From positions 1 to 8,670 of the forward strand of contig URKV01000077.1 of NCBI GenBank assembly GCA_900548565.1: a stretch of DNA of 8,670 nt. Reading direction: 5' to 3'. The position numbers and the translations under genes are program-made. The notes below the pieces were generated by a model that was not told where the DNA came from, searched no databases, and saw only the letters and a program-made list of their open reading frames with translations. Each line of letters begins with the position of its first letter. Position 1 is the stretch's first letter. The stretch is from an uncultured Collinsella sp. Lineage in GTDB: Bacteria; Actinomycetota; Coriobacteriia; Coriobacteriales; Coriobacteriaceae. Positions 1 through 5,911 of the stretch are shown here, one piece after another.

Positions 1-63
1 GGGACATTACTGTATAGGACGCGCGGGCGAACCGCCTCGCGCCCCAAGCCAGACTGCTTCGCC
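1..63 (+). ncRNA. Cobalamin riboswitch, 3' part, cut by the window edge
   Basis: The stretch TTACTGTAT near base 8 resembles the conserved CNACTGT element of cobalamin riboswitches. A GC-rich hairpin follows (about 22-43, GCGCGGGC pairing with GCCTCGCGC around a GAACC loop). Then comes AAGCCAGACTGCTTCGCC (about 46-63), which resembles the B12-box core AAGCCAGGAGACCTGCC. The order and spacing match the 3' half of the aptamer, and the 5' half is missing because the sequence starts here. The downstream genes (CbiK-type chelatase and a BtuFCD-like importer) are typical cobalamin-riboswitch targets. The call rests on motif resemblance and context; a covariance-model search was not possible. Confidence 0.62.
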
Positions 64-70
64 TTTTCCT

Positions 71-85
71 CACGGCATCGCCGTG
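71..85 (+). promoter_or_regulatory. Short perfect hairpin in the riboswitch expression platform
   Basis: CACGGC (71-76) and GCCGTG (80-85) form a 6-bp stem with a 3-base loop, just 3' of the B12-box-like segment. It sits between aptamer and terminator-like hairpin, where an antiterminator or loop-contact hairpin could lie. The stem is directly visible; the role is inference. Confidence 0.35.
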
Positions 86-98
86 GCGTTAGCTCCTT

Positions 99-126
99 GT
101 GAACCCCGAGGGGTGCGCTTTTCTTT
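99..126 (+). terminator. Possible riboswitch-controlled intrinsic terminator
   Basis: GTGAACCC (99-106) can pair with GGGTGCGC (111-118) around the loop CGAG, with one G-U pair and one mismatch. TTTTCTTT follows at 119-126. A GC-rich stem with a U-rich tail about 60 bases ahead of the first start codon fits transcriptional attenuation by the upstream aptamer. The stem is imperfect and short, so confidence is moderate. Confidence 0.4.
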
Positions 127-185
127 CGCTTGTGCCGACAAGCAACTGTCGCCGGGGGACCGGCAAACCGAGGAAAGGAAAAACC

Positions 186-1112
186 ATGTCCGACCAGATG
201 TCACGCCGCGGCTTCATGGGCGCCGCAGCAACCGGAGCCGTCGCGCTCGCCGGAGTCGCGCTCGCGGGCTGCTCCAACACCTCCGCGAGTTCCGAGAAAT
301 CGAGTGAAAAGGAGAAGGCCGTGAAGCCGGTCATCCTCGTCACGAGCTTCGGCACGAGCTACAACGACTCGCGCCACATCACCATCGGCGCCATCGAAGA
401 CGCTATCCGCGAGAAGTACTGGCAGGACTACGACATCCGCCGCGCCTTCACCGCGCAGATCATCATCGATAAGCTGAAGAAGCGCGACGGCATCACGATC
501 GACAACATGACCGAGGCGCTCGACCGCTGCGTGGAAGACGGCGTGAAGGAAATCGTCGTGCAGCCGACGCATCTCATGGGTGGCCTGGAATACACCGACG
601 TGAAAGACGAGCTCGACAAGTACGCCGACAAGTTCGACAAAATCTCGCTCGGCGACCCGCTGCTCACCTCCGACGACGACTACAAGAAGGTGGCCGCAGC
701 CATTAAGGAGAACATGGCGTCCTTCGACGACGGCAAGACGGCGCTGTGCCTCATGGGTCACGGCACCGAAGCCGATTCCAACGCCGACTATGCCAAGATG
801 CAGGAAGTGTTTAAGAACGAGGGCTTGACGCAGTTCTTCGTCGGCACCGTCGAGGCTGAACCGACCTGCGAGGATGTTATCGCCGCCGCGAGCGCCGCAG
901 GCTACAAGAAGGCCGTGCTCGCGCCGTTCATGGTGGTCGCGGGCGACCACGCGAACAACGACATGGCAGACGAGACCGACCCCGACAGCTGGGCTGCGAA
1001 GTTCGTGGCCGCCGGCTTCGAAGTGACGTGCCTGCTCCAGGGTCTGGGACAGAACGTCGCGGTCGACGAAATCTACGTCTCGCACGTGGACGACGCCATC
1101 GCCAAGCTGTAA
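186..1112 (+). CDS. cbiK: Tat-exported, lipid-anchored CbiK-type sirohydrochlorin cobaltochelatase
   Basis: The 308-residue protein belongs to the CbiK branch of class II chelatases, which insert cobalt into sirohydrochlorin in anaerobic B12 synthesis. The start at 186 is chosen because AGGAAAGGAA lies just upstream and the N-terminus then carries a twin-arginine motif (SRRGFMG, residues 6-12), a hydrophobic stretch and the lipobox LAGC (26-29). The mature protein should be tethered outside the membrane. Family signatures are present: SFGTSY (54-59), QPTHLMGGLEY (126-136), MGHGTE (190-195), a GTVEAEP acidic segment (220-226) and AGDHANNDM (252-260). His192, Glu223 or Glu225, and His255 match the family's His/Glu/His metal site. 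Desulfovibrio has a periplasmic CbiK, so export has precedent. It is the first gene after the riboswitch and precedes an importer. The substrate outside the cell is unknown, and insertion, removal or storage of metal are all possible. Confidence 0.88.
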   Translation: MSDQMSRRGFMGAAATGAVALAGVALAGCSNTSASSEKSSEKEKAVKPVILVTSFGTSYNDSRHITIGAIEDAIREKYWQDYDIRRAFTAQIIIDKLKKRDGITIDNMTEALDRCVEDGVKEIVVQPTHLMGGLEYTDVKDELDKYADKFDKISLGDPLLTSDDDYKKVAAAIKENMASFDDGKTALCLMGHGTEADSNADYAKMQEVFKNEGLTQFFVGTVEAEPTCEDVIAAASAAGYKKAVLAPFMVVAGDHANNDMADETDPDSWAAKFVAAGFEVTCLLQGLGQNVAVDEIYVSHVDDAIAKL

Positions 1113-1121
1113 ACTCGCCGC

Positions 1122-1150
1122 GCACGGGGGCGCCGGTCGCGTCCCCGTGC
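1122..1150 (+). other. Intergenic hairpin 1
   Basis: Bases 1122-1133 pair with 1139-1150 to form a 12-bp stem (GCACGGGG with CCCCGTGC, extended inward with one G-U pair) around a 5-base loop. It starts 9 bases after the chelatase stop. No T-run follows, so it is not a classic intrinsic terminator. It may protect the upstream mRNA end or slow polymerase. Confidence 0.6.
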
Positions 1151-1192
1151 AACGGGCATGCGCCTTCCCCGACTGACGGCGCATGCCCGTTG
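1150..1192 (+). other. Intergenic hairpin 2, 15-bp perfect stem
   Basis: CAACGGGCATGCGCC (1150-1164) is perfectly complementary to GGCGCATGCCCGTTG (1178-1192), with a 13-base loop. It abuts hairpin 1 at base 1150. No U-tract follows. The tandem pair fills much of the 145-base gap between the chelatase and the small lipoprotein and probably sets their relative expression, as a partial terminator or an mRNA-stability element. Confidence 0.65.
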
Positions 1193-1257
1193 CATTCGCA
1201 TCCCGTCAGCCCACCGCACGGCGCGGGCGGTCGAAGCGATTGAAAGGAACCCCCTCC

Positions 1258-1791
1258 ATGTTGAAGAAAACCCTCGCCTTCGCCCTGTCAGCGGCGCTTT
1301 TCGCGTTCTCGCTCGCCGGCTGCGGCGGAAATTCAATCGACAGCGCAAAGGCAAGCGATGCCGATTCCCAGGAAAAGACCGAACAGGCGGCCGATGCGCC
1401 CGAGGGCGCAAGCGCTGCCCCCATCACCGCCGACAAGGTGGCCGACGGCACCTATCCGATCACCGTAGATTCCAGCTCGAACATGTTCAGGATTGTGGAC
1501 GCCCAGCTCATCGTGGAAAACGGCTCCATGCACTGCGTGATGACGCTTTCCGGCACGGGCTACGGCAAGCTCTTCATGGGCACGGGCGACGAGGCCGCCG
1601 CCGCGAGCGAGGCCGACTTCATCCCCTATGTGGAAAACGCGGAAGGCAAGTACACCTACGACGTGCCCGTTGAAGCACTCGACGAGGACACCGACTGCGC
1701 CGCGTGGAGCATTAAAAGGGAGCGGTGGTACGACCGCACGCTCGTGTTCGAATCCGCCGGCGTCGATCTGCGCGCCGACGCACTGAAGTAA
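1258..1791 (+). CDS. Small lipoprotein with a NEAT-like domain
   Basis: This 177-residue secreted lipoprotein has a type II signal peptide: MLKK, a hydrophobic run, then the lipobox LAGC with Cys22 as the lipidation site. A low-complexity Ala/Asp/Glu linker spans about 25-60. One beta-rich domain follows (about 62-166): ADGTYPITV, SSSNMFRI, ENGSMHCVMTLSGTGYGKLF and ERWYDRTLVFES. The pattern of DGTY, S-x-M-F, a charged turn, alternating strands and a C-terminal Tyr-rich strand resembles NEAT heme-binding domains. It also aligns by eye with residues 51-102 of the next gene's product. The start follows AAAGGA with 9-base spacing, and the stop lies 4 bases before the next ATG. The likely role is capture or relay of the transported tetrapyrrole at the surface. 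The NEAT assignment and any ligand are inference. Confidence 0.72.
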   Translation: MLKKTLAFALSAALFAFSLAGCGGNSIDSAKASDADSQEKTEQAADAPEGASAAPITADKVADGTYPITVDSSSNMFRIVDAQLIVENGSMHCVMTLSGTGYGKLFMGTGDEAAAASEADFIPYVENAEGKYTYDVPVEALDEDTDCAAWSIKRERWYDRTLVFESAGVDLRADALK

Positions 1792-1795
1792 CGCC

Positions 1796-3367
1796 ATGCG
1801 GTCGATTCTTCCCAAGGGGGAAAGCAGGAAGCGCCGCAGCATCGCGGCGCGCGCGATCGCCTGCGTTCTCGTCGCCCTGCTCGCGCTTCCCTTCGCGGGG
1901 TGCAGTGCGAGCCCGAACGCGACCGGTGGTACGGCAGGCTCTCAGGAATACACTGTGAGTGTCTCGCTTTCCGGCGGGTCAGGGCGCGCAAGTATCGCCT
2001 CACCCACCACAATTGTGAAGGATGGCGACACCTACACCGCGACCATCACCTGGTCGAGTTCGAACTACGACAAGATGACCGTCAACGGCGTGGACTACGC
2101 GCCCGTAAACGACGGCGGCAACTCCACGTTCGAGATACCCGTCACGCTCGACGAGGACATCGCCGTGTCGGCCGAGACCGTCGCCATGTCGACGCCGCAC
2201 ACCATCGACTACACGCTCCACTTCGACTCATCCACCATGAAGGAGAAAACGGGCGACGATGCAAGCGGCGGCTCCCCTGCGGGAACGGCTTCAAGCGCCG
2301 CGGCCGACTTCCACAACGCCGATTTGGGCTGCGGCTGGGAGCCGACGGGGACGCTTCAGCTTGAATACGCCGAGCACTTCACTGTCGACGAGTTCGAAGG
2401 CGGCCTGCGGCTTATCTGCGTTTCGAACGGGGAGCGCTTCCTCGTGGTGCCGCAAAATGCAAAGGTACCTGATGGGTTGAGCTCCGACATCGCGGTCATA
2501 AGGCGCCCCGCCGACAAGGTGTACCTCGTGTCGTCGGCGACGATGTGCCTGGTCGACGCGCTCGATGCGAACGACAATATCCTCATGTCGGGCACGAAGG
2601 CCGACGATTGCTCGGTCGCGGGCTTCAAAAGCGCGCTCGAAAGTGGGGCGATCGCCTACGGCGGCAAGTACAGCGCGCCCGACTACGAGCGAATATCGGC
2701 CTCGGGCTGCACGCTCGCCATCGAGAACACCATGATCAACCACACGCCCGATGTGAAGGAAAAGCTGCAGAAACTCGGGCTCGTCGTGCTCACCGAACAG
2801 TCGTCGAGCGAGCCCGAAGCACTCGGGCGCGTCGAGTGGATTAAGCTTTTCGGCGTCCTGTTCGACAAGGAAGACGAGGCCGCGCACCTGTTCAACGAGC
2901 AGAAGGCCCGCGTCGAGCAAACGTCGGGGCTCGCGTCGTCAGGTAAAACCGTGGCGTATTTCTACATTAACTCGAACGGGGCCGCCGTCACGCGGCGGGC
3001 GGGCGACTACGTGGCGCAGATGATCGAGCTTGCAGGCGGCAGCTACGCGCTCGATGACGCGCAGACGGCGTCGACGTCAGGTTCGTCAGTAACGCTCGAA
3101 ATGGAGCGCTTCTACGCGACGGCGAAGGATGCCGACATCATCGTCTACAACGGCGCCATCGACAAATCGGTTGCCACCTTGAACGACTTTGTAGGCAAAA
3201 ACGCGCTATTGTCGCAGTTCAAAGCCGTGAAGAATGGCAACGTCTGGGTCACAAGCGCCGACATGTACCAGCAGATGACTTCTACCGCCGACATTATAGA
3301 CGAGCTGCACGGGGCGTTCACCGGCGATGACGCGAGCGACTTCCATTATCTGAGGAAGCTTGGTTAG
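1796..3367 (+). CDS. NEAT-like/periplasmic-binding fusion lipoprotein, ABC importer substrate-binding subunit
   Basis: This 523-residue lipoprotein has a long basic N-region, a hydrophobic core and the lipobox FAGC (Cys36). Residues about 51-145 form a NEAT-like beta domain (EYTVSVSL, ATITWSSSNYDKMTVNGVDY, STFEIPV, HTIDYTLHF). A Gly/Ser/Ala linker (about 150-172) leads to a two-lobed class III binding domain (about 185-523) of the BtuF/FepB/FhuD kind. That domain contains the inter-lobe helix pattern GRVEWIKLFGVLFDKEDEAA (344-363). A normal BtuF has about 250-350 residues, so the N-terminal domain is an addition. Only 4 bases separate it from the upstream gene and no good ribosome-binding site is visible, suggesting translational coupling. 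It should deliver ligand to the permease encoded next. Cobalamin, a cobalt corrinoid precursor or heme all fit; the riboswitch favours corrinoid. Confidence 0.85.
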   Translation: MRSILPKGESRKRRSIAARAIACVLVALLALPFAGCSASPNATGGTAGSQEYTVSVSLSGGSGRASIASPTTIVKDGDTYTATITWSSSNYDKMTVNGVDYAPVNDGGNSTFEIPVTLDEDIAVSAETVAMSTPHTIDYTLHFDSSTMKEKTGDDASGGSPAGTASSAAADFHNADLGCGWEPTGTLQLEYAEHFTVDEFEGGLRLICVSNGERFLVVPQNAKVPDGLSSDIAVIRRPADKVYLVSSATMCLVDALDANDNILMSGTKADDCSVAGFKSALESGAIAYGGKYSAPDYERISASGCTLAIENTMINHTPDVKEKLQKLGLVVLTEQSSSEPEALGRVEWIKLFGVLFDKEDEAAHLFNEQKARVEQTSGLASSGKTVAYFYINSNGAAVTRRAGDYVAQMIELAGGSYALDDAQTASTSGSSVTLEMERFYATAKDADIIVYNGAIDKSVATLNDFVGKNALLSQFKAVKNGNVWVTSADMYQQMTSTADIIDELHGAFTGDDASDFHYLRKLG

Positions 3368-3371
3368 CGTC

Positions 3372-4412
3372 ATGAGAAGCCGGCTTTCCATGACATACGA
3401 CGAATCGGGGCGCGCCGCGCGGTGTCGCGTCGTGACGGCGCTGCTCGCTGTTGCCCTCATCGTGCTCGTCGGGGCCAACCTGTGCATCGGGAGCGTGCTC
3501 GTGCCCGCAGACCACATCCCCGGTATCCTTTCGGGCGGCGCGGCCAATTCCATGGAAAGCCAAGTCATCTGGGAGATTCGCCTGCCGCGTGTGCTTTCAG
3601 CCGTGCTTCTCGGCGGGGCGCTTTCCCTCTCCGGGTTCCTGCTGCAGACGTTTTTCAACAACCCCATCGCCGACCCGTTCATCTTGGGCGTCTCCTCGGG
3701 CGCAAAGTTCGTCGTCGCGCTTACGATGATCGTACTTCTGGGCGCGAACCAGGCCATGTCCTCGCCGGCCATGGTGGTCGCAGCGTTTCTGGGCTCGCTT
3801 ATCACCATCGGCTTCGTGCTCCTCATCGCACGGCGCATAAGTTCCATGGCCATGCTCATCGTGGCGGGCGTCATGGTGGGATACATCTGCTCGGCGGCGA
3901 CGAACTTCCTCATCGCCTTCGCCGACGACCAGTCCATCGTGAACCTGCACAACTGGTCTTTGGGTAGCTTCTCGGGTTCGAGCTGGGACGACATCGCGGT
4001 CATCGCGGTCGTGGTGATCACCGTGAGCGCATGCGTATTCGCGATATCGAAGCCCCTTTCCGCCTTCCAGCTGGGAGAAGCCTACGCGAAAAGCGTCGGC
4101 GTGAACGTCGCACGCTTCCGCGTGGTGCTCGTCCTTCTAGCGAGCATGCTCTCCGCCTGCGTGACCGCGTTCGCTGGTCCGGTGTCGTTCGTAGGCATCG
4201 CGGTTCCGCATCTCGTGAAGTCGGCGCTGAAGTCGTCGAAGCCCATCCGCGTGATTCCTGCGTGCTTCTTGGGAGGCGCCATCTTCTGCGCGGGTTGCGA
4301 TTTGATCGCGCGCACGCTGTTCTCTCCCGTCGAGCTTTCCATCAGCGCCGTCACCGCCATCTTCGGCGCGCCGGTGGTTATCGCGCTCATGCTGAAGAAG
4401 CGGGTGAGGTAG
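3372..4412 (+). CDS. FecCD/BtuC-type ABC transporter permease
   Basis: This 346-residue polytopic membrane protein of the FecCD/BtuC family is the usual length for the family. Hallmarks are IRLPRVLSAVLLGGALSLSG (69-88) followed by LLQTFFNNPIADPFILGVSSGA (90-111), the coupling-helix region GEAYAKSVGVNV (235-246), and FAGPVSFVGIAVPHLV (267-282). About ten hydrophobic spans are apparent. It should form a homodimeric channel with the ATPase encoded next. The ATG at 3372 is preferred: GAGGAAG lies 13 bases upstream and the preceding stop ends 4 bases before. A TTG at 3360 would overlap the upstream gene but has the ribosome site almost on top of it. The family carries B12, ferric siderophores and heme, and the sequence alone does not tell which. 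Operon context points to a corrinoid or related tetrapyrrole. Confidence 0.92.
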   Translation: MRSRLSMTYDESGRAARCRVVTALLAVALIVLVGANLCIGSVLVPADHIPGILSGGAANSMESQVIWEIRLPRVLSAVLLGGALSLSGFLLQTFFNNPIADPFILGVSSGAKFVVALTMIVLLGANQAMSSPAMVVAAFLGSLITIGFVLLIARRISSMAMLIVAGVMVGYICSAATNFLIAFADDQSIVNLHNWSLGSFSGSSWDDIAVIAVVVITVSACVFAISKPLSAFQLGEAYAKSVGVNVARFRVVLVLLASMLSACVTAFAGPVSFVGIAVPHLVKSALKSSKPIRVIPACFLGGAIFCAGCDLIARTLFSPVELSISAVTAIFGAPVVIALMLKKRVR

Positions 4413-5723
4413 ATGGGGGAATTCGTGCCGCGGCCCAAAACGCTCGGAGGGGACATTCCATGCTTAGACAGTCCTAAGCTCGCACGAAAGCGCCAGAAGA
4501 CACTTTCGGCTCGTGCGGAACTGCGCGCGGAACGCCTCCTTCGAGCGGAGTCGAACCTCGAAACCCCGGTCGAAACGCAGGCTGACGGAGCGCCGCTTTT
4601 CCGCATAAGCGACCTGTCGGCGGGCTACGACAAGAAGGTCGTAGTCGAAGGCGTCGATCTGGAGGTTCGCGCGGACGACGTCGTGGCGCTCATCGGGCCG
4701 AACGGCTCGGGCAAGTCGACCATCTTGAAAACAATCACACGCCATCTGGCACCGCTTGCCGGCACGGTCGAGCTCGACGGGCGGGAGATTTCCCGATGGA
4801 AGACGGCGGAGTTCGCAAGGAACCTTGCCGTTATGCTGACAGATCGCCCCCGGACCGAGCTCCTCACCTGCCGCGATATCGTAGAGGCGGGAAGGCATCC
4901 CTACACCGGGCGAATGGGCACACTCACGCCCGATGACCATTATCGGGTCGACGAGGCCATGAAAACCGCACATGTGGAAGGGCTCGCCGAGCGCGACTTC
5001 ATGCAGATAAGCGACGGGCAACGCCAGCGCGTCATGCTCGCACGCGCCATCGCGCAGGATCCGCGTGTGCTCGTGCTCGATGAGCCCACGTCGTATCTCG
5101 ATATCCGTTACCAGATCGACCTGCTGCGAATACTTCGCCACCTTGCGAAATCGCGGAATGTTGCTGTCATCATGTCCATCCACGAACTCGAGCTCGCGCA
5201 GAAAAGCGCCGACAAGGTGATTTGCGTGAAGGACGGCCGGGTCTTCCGCGCCGGCGCACCCGAGGACATATTCACTCGCGAGACGATTGGCGAGCTCTAC
5301 GGCCTTCAACATGGCACCTTCAACGAGCGCTTCGGCAGCGTGGAAATTGGGCGCCCACACGGCGATGCACACACGTTCGTCATCGCCGGCGCAGGTACGG
5401 GGTCGGCTGTGTTTCGCCAGCTCATCCGGCAGGGCAAGGCGTTCTACGCGGGCGTTCTGCACGAAGGGGACATCGACTGCGAGCTCGCGCGCGACCTGGC
5501 GACGGAATGCGTGGCCGAGCGCGCCTTCGAGCCGATCGGGGATAAAACCATAGCCCGCGCCAAAGAGCTCCTCGTCCACTGCGCGCGCCTTATCGTGTGC
5601 CCCGCCGCCTTCGGCACCATAAACGCCCGCAACGCAGAGCTCGTCGAGTTCGCGCGCTCACATGGTATCGAGGTCATGCGAGCGCGCGAAGGCGCATCGG
5701 AAGATTCCAATGGATACGCCTAG
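4413..5723 (+). CDS. ABC importer ATPase with N-terminal extension and extra C-terminal domain
   Basis: This 436-residue BtuD/FecE-type ATPase is much longer than the usual 250-260. The catalytic domain (about 62-300) has Walker A GPNGSGKS (95-102), a variant signature ISDGQ (199-203, Asp for the first Gly), Walker B VLVLDEP (219-225), D-loop SYLD (227-230) and H-loop His257. Residues about 311-425 form a second alpha/beta domain beginning PHGDAHTFVIAGAGTG, with VLHEGDIDCELAR (348-360) and VCPAAFGTINARNAEL (395-410). I recall similar tails on some archaeal and clostridial cobalamin ATPases; they may sense a ligand or nucleotide. The first 60 residues are charged and show no recognisable domain. 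The ATG directly abuts the permease stop and is the only in-frame ATG ahead of the ATPase domain. A better ribosome site at 4446-4452 serves an out-of-frame ATG at 4460, so the true start or frame is uncertain. Confidence 0.87.
   Translation: MGEFVPRPKTLGGDIPCLDSPKLARKRQKTLSARAELRAERLLRAESNLETPVETQADGAPLFRISDLSAGYDKKVVVEGVDLEVRADDVVALIGPNGSGKSTILKTITRHLAPLAGTVELDGREISRWKTAEFARNLAVMLTDRPRTELLTCRDIVEAGRHPYTGRMGTLTPDDHYRVDEAMKTAHVEGLAERDFMQISDGQRQRVMLARAIAQDPRVLVLDEPTSYLDIRYQIDLLRILRHLAKSRNVAVIMSIHELELAQKSADKVICVKDGRVFRAGAPEDIFTRETIGELYGLQHGTFNERFGSVEIGRPHGDAHTFVIAGAGTGSAVFRQLIRQGKAFYAGVLHEGDIDCELARDLATECVAERAFEPIGDKTIARAKELLVHCARLIVCPAAFGTINARNAELVEFARSHGIEVMRAREGASEDSNGYA
4446..4477 (+). other. 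Strong ribosome-binding site with a 5-codon mini-ORF inside the ATPase N-terminus
   Basis: GGAGGGG (4446-4452) lies 7 bases before an ATG (4460-4462) that reads MLRQS and then TAA (4475-4477). The ATPase is read one base ahead of this frame. A +1 shift at TCC-TAA-G would join MLRQS to the ATPase frame at KLARK. The arrangement is visible; whether it reflects an indel, a regulatory mini-ORF or recoding is open. Confidence 0.45.
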
Positions 5724-5760
5724 GCGCGGCCCAAGAAATCGTCCGCATCCCCATCTGACA

Positions 5761-5779
5761 CTATTTCACCGCAACTTAG
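5761..5779 (-). repeat. Single arm of an intergenic palindromic repeat
   Basis: CTATTTCACCGCAACTTAG is the exact reverse complement of bases 7439-7457, where the same motif is one arm of a 65-bp palindrome. No partner arm is found on either side here, so this copy looks truncated. The match over 19 bases is direct observation. Confidence 0.85.
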
Positions 5780-5815
5780 AAGGTGTCGGCGTATAACGCT
5801 TCACCCCAAATTAAA

Positions 5816-5879
5816 TTGATTCGTTGAATAGACACATTACAAATCTTTAGACTTCGTTTAATCTACAAGTGGGTATTAT
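5816..5879 (+). promoter_or_regulatory. Candidate promoter region of the radical SAM gene
   Basis: Two weak solutions exist. TTGATT (5816-5821) and TACAAA (5838-5843) are spaced by 16 bases. Alternatively, TATTAT (5874-5879) is a better -10 hexamer but has no clear -35 partner. The second would overlap the operator-like site, which fits repression. Neither is strong evidence on its own. Confidence 0.33.
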
Positions 5880-5880
5880 C
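5857..5880 (+). promoter_or_regulatory. Putative TetR-family operator upstream of the radical SAM gene
   Basis: The site begins TTTAATCTAC (5857-5866) and ends TATTATC (5874-5880). It shares the segments TAATCTAC and ATTATC, in the same 24-base layout, with the site at 8189-8212 ahead of the TetR-family gene. It covers a TATTAT -10-like hexamer 32 bases before the radical SAM start codon, a good position for repression. Binding by the encoded regulator is inference. Confidence 0.5.
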
Positions 5881-5911
5881 ACACATTAAGCACACGTGAA
5901 AGGATATACCC

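Larger units (their letters stand above)
5724..5911. other. AT-richer intergenic leader between operon and radical SAM gene
   Basis: This gap of 188 bases follows the ATPase stop. No intrinsic terminator is visible after the operon. It holds one arm of a repeat (5761-5779), then AT-rich DNA with promoter-like hexamers, an operator-like site and the radical SAM ribosome site AAAGGA (5899-5904). Base composition changes clearly here relative to the upstream genes. Confidence 0.6.

Noticed and set aside
99..185. Upstream ATG at 99 extending the chelatase by 29 residues
   Set aside because: It lies in the terminator-like hairpin of the leader and lacks a ribosome site; starting at 186 gives a proper Tat lipoprotein signal.
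201..1184. Long minus-strand open frame of 327 codons opposite the chelatase
   Set aside because: It mirrors the well-supported chelatase gene; His/Val/Arg-rich composition is typical of a high-GC antisense shadow, and no ribosome site or family motif is visible.
1150..1192. Classic intrinsic terminator after the chelatase
   Set aside because: The stem is strong but no T-run follows, and the genes beyond look like one functional unit; kept as a hairpin of unknown role.
3360..3371. TTG start for the permease
   Set aside because: The ribosome site would be only one base away; the ATG at 3372 fits better.
4464..5579. Minus-strand open frame of 371 codons opposite the ATPase
   Set aside because: The ATPase motifs on the plus strand are unambiguous; the antisense frame is a GC-driven shadow.
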